Positions 9,090 to 16,837 of a DNA stretch of 64,000 nucleotides are shown piece after piece. Positions within the stretch are counted from its first letter, which is position 1, and each line of letters opens with the position of its first letter. The translations under genes were made by a program, and so were the position numbers. Source of the DNA: Bacteroidaceae bacterium (GTDB lineage: Bacteria; Bacteroidota; Bacteroidia; Bacteroidales; Bacteroidaceae); the NCBI GenBank assembly GCA_024401225.1, contig JAKSLM010000010.1, positions 22,028-86,027 of the forward strand. The letters run 5' to 3'. The notes under the pieces were generated by a model. It was given only the letters and a program-made list of their open reading frames with translations, ran no database searches and was not told where the DNA came from.

Positions 9090-11177
9090 ATGAAACATAT
9101 TTTCAAGCACATAGCCATTGCATCAATCGTGGCTTCGGGCATCGCCTTCACCTCGTGTGAGGACATGATGACCGTCGACACCGGTGACAAGGCATATATC
9201 AATGCCAACGATACCCTCTACTCATATCTTGGCATCATGCGAAGCATGCAGGACGTAGCAGAGCGTCAGGTCATCCTCGGTGAGATCCGTGGCGACCTCG
9301 TCAGCTCCACTGCATTCGTTACCGATACCCTCCATGCCATCTCCAACTTCGAGGATCCTAAGGACCAGACATGCTCCATGCTTCAGGTCAGCGACTACTA
9401 CAATGTCATCAACAACTGTAACTTCTACATCCACAACTGCGACACCAGCGCCATCAAGTCCAACAGCCAGTTCATGCTTCCTGAGTATGCACAGGTAAAG
9501 GCCATCCGCGCCTGGGCTTACCTCCAGTTGGTGAAGAACTACGGCAAGGTGCCATTCATCACAGAGCCAGTCACCAACCTCGATGTCATCAACAACTTCG
9601 ACTATCAGGCCAACCTCGTGTCGAAGGACAATCTCGTGGACCGCATCATCGAGGACGGATTGCTCCACTTCGTTGACACACGCTATCCACAGTACGGTAC
9701 TCCTAACTCACAGTATGGTAGCTGGAACAACGGTTTCACCGACATCTCATCACGCCTCTGCTACCTTCCTATCCGCGTCATCCTCGGCGACCTCTACCTG
9801 CTCCGTGGAGCTTCCGAGTCCGACTACCGACAGGCAGCACGCTACTACTATGAGTATCTGCGCAACGAGGCCAACCCTATGTACCTCCAGTACTGTACAG
9901 CCGAGATCCTGCGCAATGGAAACACCGATTACGACACCCGTACCTCATGGGGACTCTGGGCATCAACCTATAGCTACTCAGCTGCTACCAACGAGGTTGT
10001 CAGCCTCATCCCAGGCTCTTCCAATGCTGGTCTTGGTAAGATGCTCACTCGCGTAGCCGACATCTTCGGTTACACACCTACTTCATCTCAGGAGTCAGAA
10101 GAGACCGAGGACACCGAGATTGCAGGCGAGTACGAGACAAGTGGTGCCATCCGCGTTGAGCGCAACTACAAGCGCCAGTATGCACCATCGGCAGCATTCT
10201 CCGATGTGTGCAGCGATCAGACCTATGTCAACTACTCAGGCATGACAAGCACATCGCCACTCGCCTCATACATTGAGAACTGCGATGCACGCTACGGCAA
10301 CTCGATCGAGAACTATGCCCACGAAGGCGATGGCTACCCACTCTGTAGCAAGGCTGCACGTTACACAAGCTTCTTCTACACCATCCCTATCTACCGCAAG
10401 TCGCTCATCTGGCTTCGCCTTGCTGAGGCCATCAACCGTGCCGGCTTCCCTGAGATGGCGTTTGCCATCCTCAAGGATGGTATCAACCAGTTCACCATCC
10501 CTAAGGTTGCTACCCACTACACACTCTCTACACGTCTCGATGCCAATGGCGACTCCATCCCTGTATGGAACAGCGACTCTACACGCGTGCTCCGCTACCT
10601 TCAGGACACCACCTACTATCGCCAGCTCGATCACAACTCGTATGGAGCCATGTACTACCTTACCGACACCCTCAAGCTCGAGCGCTTCAACGAGTTCCTC
10701 GACTTCAAGGACGACGTATGGAACACCACCTACGGCATCCATGCCAAGGGTGCTGGCTATGGCAACTGGAACGCCAACAAGACCACAACCGAGTACCGCA
10801 ACGAGTCCAACATCTCCGGCTATCACGACTCCATCTACTACGACTACAAGCGTCTGCTTGCTACCCAGGGCGTAGTGCTTGGCAAGGCATCGGAGAATGA
10901 TATCATCAATGCAGTCGAGAACATCATCGTCGATGAGCTCGCACTCGAGACAGCCTTTGAGGGCAACCGCTTCACCGACCTCGTTCGTATCGCCGAGCAC
11001 AAGAATGCAAGCGGCTACAACGGTACTGAGTGGCTTGCAAAGAAGATTGCCAACCGCGACACCAAGAAGGCCGTTCAGGCACAGCCTGCAGTCGATGGTT
11101 TCAACTCTGACATCTACTCAAAGCTCCTCAATCCAGTCAACTGGTACTTCTCACTTCCTGCATGGTCTGTGAAGTAA
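9090..11177 (+). CDS. SusD/RagB family glycan-binding lipoprotein, 695 aa
   Basis: Signal peptide with lipobox (FTSCEDM). The N-terminal SusD-like region has 'VKAIRAWAYLQLVKNYGKVPFI' in two parts (residues about 137-158), a typical TPR helix of the family, and the C-terminal motif reads 'LALETAFEGNRFTDLVRIAE'. At 695 residues it is longer than the usual 500-600, with an insert around residues 330-370 rich in Glu and Ser. It directly follows SusC and should form the SusCD complex with it. The GH28 enzyme begins 16 bp after the stop, so all belong to one operon. Confidence 0.94.
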   Translation: MKHIFKHIAIASIVASGIAFTSCEDMMTVDTGDKAYINANDTLYSYLGIMRSMQDVAERQVILGEIRGDLVSSTAFVTDTLHAISNFEDPKDQTCSMLQVSDYYNVINNCNFYIHNCDTSAIKSNSQFMLPEYAQVKAIRAWAYLQLVKNYGKVPFITEPVTNLDVINNFDYQANLVSKDNLVDRIIEDGLLHFVDTRYPQYGTPNSQYGSWNNGFTDISSRLCYLPIRVILGDLYLLRGASESDYRQAARYYYEYLRNEANPMYLQYCTAEILRNGNTDYDTRTSWGLWASTYSYSAATNEVVSLIPGSSNAGLGKMLTRVADIFGYTPTSSQESEETEDTEIAGEYETSGAIRVERNYKRQYAPSAAFSDVCSDQTYVNYSGMTSTSPLASYIENCDARYGNSIENYAHEGDGYPLCSKAARYTSFFYTIPIYRKSLIWLRLAEAINRAGFPEMAFAILKDGINQFTIPKVATHYTLSTRLDANGDSIPVWNSDSTRVLRYLQDTTYYRQLDHNSYGAMYYLTDTLKLERFNEFLDFKDDVWNTTYGIHAKGAGYGNWNANKTTTEYRNESNISGYHDSIYYDYKRLLATQGVVLGKASENDIINAVENIIVDELALETAFEGNRFTDLVRIAEHKNASGYNGTEWLAKKIANRDTKKAVQAQPAVDGFNSDIYSKLLNPVNWYFSLPAWSVK

Positions 11178-11193
11178 AAAACAACATACCTAC

Positions 11194-12579
11194 ATGATAA
11201 AGAAATTAACCCTGATGATGGCACTCACTCTACTGTGTGTGCCATCATTTGGAAAGAAGCGACCTGTTCAGGACCTCTTTCCCGACGGCACCCCGATACC
11301 TGAGTGGTTCCGCCAGACCGATGCCGTCGACCTCGCGTCCCTCGGGCGCCAGTACCGCATCACCGACCATGGAGTCATCAACGACGGCCGCATCCACACC
11401 ACCGAGATGCAGGCCCTCATCGACCGCGTGGCAGCCGATGGAGGCGGAGTCATCGTAGTCCCTCCTGGCACCTTCATCACCGGAGCCCTCTTCTTCCGTC
11501 AGGGCGTCCATCTCCACGTGCAGCAGGGAGGCATGCTCCTCGGCTCCAACGATCCGTCCGACTACCCTATCCTCCGCACCCGCATCGAAGGCGAGACCTG
11601 CCTCTACTACTCCGCACTCATCAATGCCGATGGCCTCGATGGCTTCACCATCAGCGGTCCCGGCAGCATCGATGGCAACGGACTCACCTACTGGCGCCAC
11701 TTCTGGGAGCGCCGCAAGTGGAACCCTAAGTGCACCAACAAGGACGAGCAGCGCCCACGCCTCATCTACATCTCCAACTGCCGCAACGTGCAGATCGATG
11801 GCCTCCACCTCCAGAACTCAGCCTTCTGGACCACCCACCTCTACAACTGCGACAGCGCCAAACTGCTTCGCCTCCACATCTCATCGCCAGCAGCACCCGT
11901 CAAGGCACCATCCACCGATGCCATCGACCTCGATGCCTGCACCAACATCCTCGTTAAGCATTGCTACATGTCAGTCAACGATGATGCCGTAGCCATCAAG
12001 GGAGGCAAAGGCCCTTATGCCGATGCGTTCCGTGCCAAGGAGGGCGAAAACATGTATCCCGATGTCGACCTCAGCAAGTATCCTGAGATGGAAGGCGACG
12101 GAGCCAACGAGAACATCATCATCGAGGACTGCGAGTACGGATTCTGCCACGGATGCCTCACCTTCGGCTCCGAGAGCGTGTACAACCACAACATCATCCT
12201 GCGCCGCATCAAGGTCACCGAGGCCAACAACCTCCTCTGGCTCAAGATGCGCCCCGACACCCCACAGCAGTACGAGTACATCACCGTCGAGGACATCGAG
12301 GGCAATGCAAAGAACTTCATCCTCATCGCCCCATGGACACAATTCTACGACCTCAAGGGCCGCACCACCGTGCCTATGTCCTACTCCGACCACATCACCA
12401 TGCGCCGCATCCGCTTCGATTGCGACGTCTTCTTCAATGTGCGCCAGCGTGACGACCAGTACCGACTTAGCAACTTCACATTCCAAAACCTCGATATCAC
12501 TGCCAAAAACGTAGAATTTCATCCTGAATACGTCGAAAACTTCGCCTACGACCACATCAATACCGCCCAAAAGCAGTAA
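11194..12579 (+). CDS. Glycoside hydrolase family 28 (polygalacturonase-like), 461 aa
   Basis: Signal peptide at residues 1-20. The body is a right-handed beta-helix enzyme of GH28: 'TDAIDLDACTNILVKHCYMS' with the adjacent 'NDDAVAIKGG' supplies the catalytic aspartates, followed by 'CHGCLTFGSES', equivalent to the usual GHG segment. The usual RIK motif reads 'LLWLKMRPD' here, so substrate contacts may differ from classical polygalacturonases; rhamnogalacturonan or exo-acting activities occur in GH28. As last gene of the PUL it would cleave the imported or surface-bound pectic glycan, probably in the periplasm. Family is firm; exact substrate is not. Confidence 0.92.
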   Translation: MIKKLTLMMALTLLCVPSFGKKRPVQDLFPDGTPIPEWFRQTDAVDLASLGRQYRITDHGVINDGRIHTTEMQALIDRVAADGGGVIVVPPGTFITGALFFRQGVHLHVQQGGMLLGSNDPSDYPILRTRIEGETCLYYSALINADGLDGFTISGPGSIDGNGLTYWRHFWERRKWNPKCTNKDEQRPRLIYISNCRNVQIDGLHLQNSAFWTTHLYNCDSAKLLRLHISSPAAPVKAPSTDAIDLDACTNILVKHCYMSVNDDAVAIKGGKGPYADAFRAKEGENMYPDVDLSKYPEMEGDGANENIIIEDCEYGFCHGCLTFGSESVYNHNIILRRIKVTEANNLLWLKMRPDTPQQYEYITVEDIEGNAKNFILIAPWTQFYDLKGRTTVPMSYSDHITMRRIRFDCDVFFNVRQRDDQYRLSNFTFQNLDITAKNVEFHPEYVENFAYDHINTAQKQ

Positions 12580-12584
12580 CTTTG
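12577..12584 (+). promoter_or_regulatory. Probable -7 element before the YidE-type transporter
   Basis: TAACTTTG overlaps the GH28 stop codon. No TTTG lies at the right distance upstream, so only the -7 half of the Bacteroidetes promoter is seen. It would separate the transporter from the PUL operon. Confidence 0.4.
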
Positions 12585-12651
12585 CAGCCGTATTAGTTTT
12601 TAAGGATAATCATATTGGAATTCAAAAAATCATTTAAGGAAACAAAACATC

Positions 12652-14364
12652 ATGCAGTGGTTAATTGATCTCATCATGCATGGAGGAGGCGTTGCACATA
12701 CCGTCATCCTCTTCTCCCTTGTCATCTCGCTCGGAGTGTGGCTGGGCAACAAACTCAAGATTGGAGGCATCAGCCTCGGTGTCACATGGATCCTCTTCGT
12801 GGGCATCCTCGTAGGCGACCTTCTCATGCGCGGAGGCGTCAAGGAGAACGTCGAAGTCATCAACTTCGTACAGGACTTCGGACTCATCCTCTTCGTCTTC
12901 TCTATCGGACTCCAGGTCGGTCCATCCTTCTTCACCTCCCTCAAGCAGGGCGGACTCAAGGCCAACGGCGTGGCAGCAGGCATCATCATGCTCAACATCA
13001 TCGTCATGCTGGCACTCTACTACGGATGCCGCAACTTCATCCCAGCAGCCAACAACCTCCCTATGATGGTAGGAACCCTCTGCGGAGCCATCACCAACAC
13101 CCCGGGCCTCGGTGCAGCCAATGCAGCCCTTGATCAGATCAATGCCATCCATCCCTTCGAGGGTGGAGTGCCAGTCATAGCCAACGGCTACGCATGCGCC
13201 TATCCACTCGGCGTAGTAGGCATCATAGGCAGCATCATTGCCATCCGCTACATCTTCAAGATCAAGTTTGCCGACGAGCTCGAGCAGTTCAATCGCAAGA
13301 ACAACAACTCAGCAGCCGTCAAGCCACACCTCATGACAGTCACCGTATCCAACCCAGCCATCAACGGCAAGTCCATTCTTCAGGTGCGTGGCTTCATCGG
13401 TCGTGACTTCGTAGTCAGCCGTCTGCTCCATGAGGGTCACGTTATCGTGCCAAACAAGGACACCCTCCTTGCCCTCGACGACCGTCTCTTCATCGTCAGC
13501 GCTGAGGAAGATGCCGAAGCCATCACAGCCTTCATCGGTCCTGTGGTCGACCTCGAGTGGGAGCATCAGGATGTCACCATGGCATCGCGCAAGCTCACCG
13601 TTACCAAGGATAAGATCAACGGCAAGACCCTCGGTGCCCTCCATCCATCATCACTCTACGGAGTCAATGTCACCCGCCTCTATCGCTCAGGTATCGAGCT
13701 CTTCGCATCCCCAAGCGTCATCCTCCAGGTAGGCGACATCCTCACCACCGTAGGTCCTGAGGACGCCGTCGAACGCTTCGCAGCCAAGCTTGGCGACTCA
13801 AAGCAGGCACTCGACAAGCCAAACCTCCTCACCCTCTTCGTGGGCATCCTCGTAGGTATCATCTTCGGTATGATCCCGATCGCCATCCCAGGCATGTCTA
13901 TGCCAGTCAAGCTCGGACTTGCCGGCGGACCGCTCGTCATCGCCATCCTCCTCGGACGCTTCGGTTACAAATTCCATCTCGTAGCCTATACCACCAACTC
14001 AGCATCCCTCATGATTCGCGACATCGGACTCGTCCTCTTCCTTGCAGCAGTAGGCATCAAGGCAGGAGGCAACTTCGTCGACACCGTGATGAACGGCGGA
14101 ATCCACTACGTATGGATGGGCTTCATCATCACCGTGGTGCCACTCATCATCATGGGCATCTTCGCACGTGTCAAGTGGGGCATGAACTACTTCCTCCTCA
14201 TGGGCATCATGTCCGGAGCCACTACCGACCCACCAGCACTTGCATTCTCTACTGCTACAGCCAACAATGGCATCCCATCCGTAGGCTATTCGACAGTTTA
14301 TCCACTCTCCATGTTCCTGCGCATCATCACCGCCCAGGTCATCATCCTCCTTCTATGCAGTTAG
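12652..14364 (+). CDS. AspT/YidE-family putative transporter with two RCK-C domains, 570 aa
   Basis: Layout is membrane half, cytosolic insert, membrane half. About five hydrophobic segments occupy residues 1-200, two RCK_C (TrkA-C) modules lie at about 220-300 ('INGKSILQVRGF') and 305-385 ('KLTVTKDKINGKTLGALH'), and five or more further segments follow. This is the arrangement of the aspartate:alanine antiporter AspT and the YidE/YbjL group. The ligand is unknown; RCK_C domains usually sense a small molecule or nucleotide. The next gene starts inside this one's last codons, so they are likely translated together. Confidence 0.88.
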   Translation: MQWLIDLIMHGGGVAHTVILFSLVISLGVWLGNKLKIGGISLGVTWILFVGILVGDLLMRGGVKENVEVINFVQDFGLILFVFSIGLQVGPSFFTSLKQGGLKANGVAAGIIMLNIIVMLALYYGCRNFIPAANNLPMMVGTLCGAITNTPGLGAANAALDQINAIHPFEGGVPVIANGYACAYPLGVVGIIGSIIAIRYIFKIKFADELEQFNRKNNNSAAVKPHLMTVTVSNPAINGKSILQVRGFIGRDFVVSRLLHEGHVIVPNKDTLLALDDRLFIVSAEEDAEAITAFIGPVVDLEWEHQDVTMASRKLTVTKDKINGKTLGALHPSSLYGVNVTRLYRSGIELFASPSVILQVGDILTTVGPEDAVERFAAKLGDSKQALDKPNLLTLFVGILVGIIFGMIPIAIPGMSMPVKLGLAGGPLVIAILLGRFGYKFHLVAYTTNSASLMIRDIGLVLFLAAVGIKAGGNFVDTVMNGGIHYVWMGFIITVVPLIIMGIFARVKWGMNYFLLMGIMSGATTDPPALAFSTATANNGIPSVGYSTVYPLSMFLRIITAQVIILLLCS

Positions 14365-15104
14365 ACCAACTCATATACACCCTTACGCAGTCAGCAGAAC
14401 TCCCTCTGTTGACTGCATTCCTTTTGGGCATAGCTACCGCACTCAATCCCTGCCAGTTAGCCATATCCATCTCAGCCATCACTTACATCACCCGTCACCA
14501 TGCTGGCGAAGGCGATCAGCAGCCAGCTGGCATCACCCCATCCACCCTCACACCACTCTACCACACAGCCCTGCTCTACCCCCTTGGGCGCGCCATCACC
14601 TACATCATCCTTGCGTGGGTGCTGCTGTGCCTTGCAGGCGAGACGGCGCATCTCAACGGAGCCACCCACCTCTTCTCCATAGTTGAGACCATGCTCCCCT
14701 ACATGCTGTGCCTCATAGGCATCTTCTTCCTCACCCGTAGCTTCATCCATCATCACGACCATAGCGACGACTGCCACCATTCGGGACTCCTCATCAGCCG
14801 TAACGGCCCCCTTGGCAGCCTCATCCTGGGCATCACCCTTGCCTTTGCCTTCTGTCCCGAGAGCGCCATCATCTACTTTGGCGGCATACTCCCCCTGTCC
14901 TTCGTCTCCAACGTAGGCATCCTCATCCCCATAGCCTTTGCACTTGGAGCCACCATCCCCGTCATCGTGCTTGCCCTGCTGCTCCACCGCCTCACGTCGC
15001 ATGTGCAGCGTGCCACCCATAGCCTCGAACACTTCCAGCAGGTGTTCAACATCATTTCCGGCATCATCTTCATCATCATCGGCATCCTCCTATTCTTCGA
15101 ATAG
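14355..15104 (+). CDS. DsbD/CcdA-like (ArsG-type) membrane protein with His-rich loop, 249 aa
   Basis: The ATG at 14355 lies 10 bases before the end of the transporter gene and gives a hydrophobic start, so I prefer it over upstream in-frame positions. Six to seven membrane segments are apparent. Two cysteines sit in membrane motifs, Cys33 in 'NPCQL' and Cys167 in 'FCPES', the spacing expected of the DsbD/CcdA transmembrane family, which moves reducing power across the inner membrane. Bacteroidales members are often annotated as ArsG-type permeases. A cluster 'HHHDHSDDCHH' at 132-142 looks like a metal-binding loop. Thiol-redox or metal/arsenical export are both possible. Confidence 0.75.
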   Translation: MQLDQLIYTLTQSAELPLLTAFLLGIATALNPCQLAISISAITYITRHHAGEGDQQPAGITPSTLTPLYHTALLYPLGRAITYIILAWVLLCLAGETAHLNGATHLFSIVETMLPYMLCLIGIFFLTRSFIHHHDHSDDCHHSGLLISRNGPLGSLILGITLAFAFCPESAIIYFGGILPLSFVSNVGILIPIAFALGATIPVIVLALLLHRLTSHVQRATHSLEHFQQVFNIISGIIFIIIGILLFFE

Positions 15105-15258
15105 GTGCCATTCAATGAGGATAGCGACCGCACGGCTCCGATGTTTTTTGCGAAAACAAACGCCGTGAAAGAAATACGAAAATCTTTTTCAGAAAATTAT
15201 CCCCCTTTTATTTATTCGTATATATATCGTTTGAATAGCCTTTGTTCTTCACCCCCCA

Positions 15259-16491
15259 CTATCGACCTTGCAAAATTTTCTGAAGTCGCATACACTCATC
15301 TTCCGTTAGACCACACTTGATGACATAATCGTGGGCTGCCTTCTGGAGATTTACCGAAGCAGGATCCTTGCCTGTCCAGTCGATATTGGTATAGTCATCA
15401 ACAGCCGATACGTTTTCCAGAAGCCATACGAGACGGTCGACAGACAATGATTTTCGGAGCGTATAGCTTGCATCGCCCTTCTGGATCTTGTAGAAGTTGA
15501 TGAGTGTCTGCATATAGTCGTCTGCCACCTCCTGATATGTTGCTCCTGCAAGCGATTCGAGAAGTATGATGACGAATCCGCAACGATCCTTGCCTTCATT
15601 ACAATGTACAAGGTATGGAGGCTTGTGGTTGACCATGAATCGGAGTCCATCACCCATCTTTTTCATGAAGGTTGTGGAATAAACATCTGCCGTAAGACCG
15701 AGTGCAATCGTGTTGCCCGCATCGACGAGGTTTGGACAATATGTAGACGCAAAACCCTCTGTCTCACGATATTTGCCTATCTTCTCCATCGTATCAGCAA
15801 GATCAATCTCTGTATTGATGCCTGCAGCCTTTGCAAGTCGGTCGACGTATGCATATCGCACTTCGTTGTCCTTAGGATTGAGAGGATTGCTCGAACGATA
15901 GAGAACACCATCTCCCATGCCCGATGTGCGGACCTGTCGGAAGTTTGCGAATACTTCGTCCGAGAGATAATCGTTACGGTTAGGAGTATAAATAGACTTC
16001 ATAACCTTCCAAGTATCCTCATACCCATGGTGTTTCGCAAGACTAATCTCAATCTTGTCACCAGGCTTGCCACCTATGCGCTCAGAGAAATTGCCATGGA
16101 GAAGGCCGAATCCATACATCTTGCCCTGTGCATTATAGTCGCAAAGGCAAGTTTCCAACACACCGACCTCGTTGAAACCTGTCACGAATGGTACGTTATG
16201 CAGAGATATTTTATCGCCAATTTTGACATCGAGAAGATCGGAATACTCAAATCCTGCATCGATAAGTTCCTTAGGAGTGAACGAAGGTACGAGCATACCA
16301 TAACTGTCAACATCGGCGACCTTACCTGCAAAAGTCAGAGTTGCAATGCTGTTTTTTTCAACTTTATTCTCTATATTATTCAGTTCATCATCTTGCTGAC
16401 AACTTGTGAGACAGAGCGATGCTGTTATAGAAACTGCAGCGATGGCAACCATTGCCAATGAGTTGTTAAAAAGATTGTTCAAAGTTTTCAT
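15259..16491 (-). CDS. Exported lipoprotein tyrosine phosphatase-like protein, 410 aa
   Basis: Start at 16491 gives a signal peptide and lipobox (LTSCQQD); the frame extends further upstream but through a repeat tract and promoter. Near residue 295 lies 'HCNEGKDRCG', the Cys-x5-Arg P-loop of the tyrosine phosphatase fold, in the form used by bacterial 'Y_phosphatase3' proteins, some of which act on phosphoinositides. 'VLYRSSNPL' near 200 is also typical of that group. Residues 40-170 form a separate unassigned domain. As a lipoprotein it would act outside the cytoplasm, so its substrate may be host-, diet- or envelope-derived. It is monocistronic. Confidence 0.85.
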   Translation of the reverse strand: MKTLNNLFNNSLAMVAIAAVSITASLCLTSCQQDDELNNIENKVEKNSIATLTFAGKVADVDSYGMLVPSFTPKELIDAGFEYSDLLDVKIGDKISLHNVPFVTGFNEVGVLETCLCDYNAQGKMYGFGLLHGNFSERIGGKPGDKIEISLAKHHGYEDTWKVMKSIYTPNRNDYLSDEVFANFRQVRTSGMGDGVLYRSSNPLNPKDNEVRYAYVDRLAKAAGINTEIDLADTMEKIGKYRETEGFASTYCPNLVDAGNTIALGLTADVYSTTFMKKMGDGLRFMVNHKPPYLVHCNEGKDRCGFVIILLESLAGATYQEVADDYMQTLINFYKIQKGDASYTLRKSLSVDRLVWLLENVSAVDDYTNIDWTGKDPASVNLQKAAHDYVIKCGLTEDECMRLQKILQGR

Positions 16492-16494
16492 AAT

Positions 16495-16553
16495 CAAGTT
16501 GTTTTTTGAGTTTGTAAGTTTGTAAGTTCTTGAGTTTGTAAGTTTTTGAGTTC
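16495..16553. repeat. Short tandem repeat, AACTCAAGAACTTACAAA-type units
   Basis: Read on the minus strand this is a run of about 9-10 bp units (AACTCAAAAACTTACAAACT and variants) in the leader of the phosphatase gene. Very similar units precede purC at 29843-29943. Confidence 0.7.
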
Positions 16554-16607
16554 TCTTCTCCTCTCCTATGGGAGGAGGTCGGGAGGGGGCTCCTTTTGTT
16601 GACGCAG

Positions 16608-16615
16608 CAAAGGTA
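16608..16615 (-). promoter_or_regulatory. -7 promoter element of the phosphatase gene
   Basis: Minus-strand TACCTTTG about 115 bp before the start codon, matching the Bacteroidetes -7 consensus TAnnTTTG. No clear TTTG -33 box. Confidence 0.5.
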
Positions 16616-16770
16616 CGGACTTTTCGCAGGGTGCAGCGTGTTGGTTGTGAAAACCATACGTACAAATCGTGAACTTCACACCATGTACGCATCCTTCACA
16701 AAATGAACGTGTTTTGGGCATGTTTTTCGTTCTTCTTCCCTATTTGGATGTCTTTCCTCACCATATATAC

Positions 16771-16809
16771 AAAAGTAGGGTTAGTGAAGCAATCACTAAC
16801 CCTACTTTT
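16771..16809 (-). terminator. Rho-independent terminator after the GH51 gene
   Basis: Perfect 17-bp inverted repeat (AAAAGTAGGGTTAGTGA) with a 5-nt loop, 28 bp after the GH51 stop on the minus strand, with a T-rich 3' arm. It could act in both directions. Confidence 0.85.
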
Positions 16810-16837
16810 GGTTTTTGTACCTATGAGACTGGGGGAA

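Larger units (their letters stand above)
16492..16837. other. Intergenic stretch: tandem repeats, promoter and terminator, no gene
   Basis: It holds a 9-10 bp tandem repeat tract (16495-16553), a minus-strand -7 element (16608-16615) and a perfect 17-bp-stem hairpin (16771-16809). The remaining sequence (16620-16770) has no coding frame or structure I can support. Confidence 0.6.

Noticed and set aside
15604-16461. 285-codon plus-strand frame opposite the phosphatase lipoprotein
   Set aside because: The minus-strand product has lipobox and PTP loop; the opposite translation has no domain.
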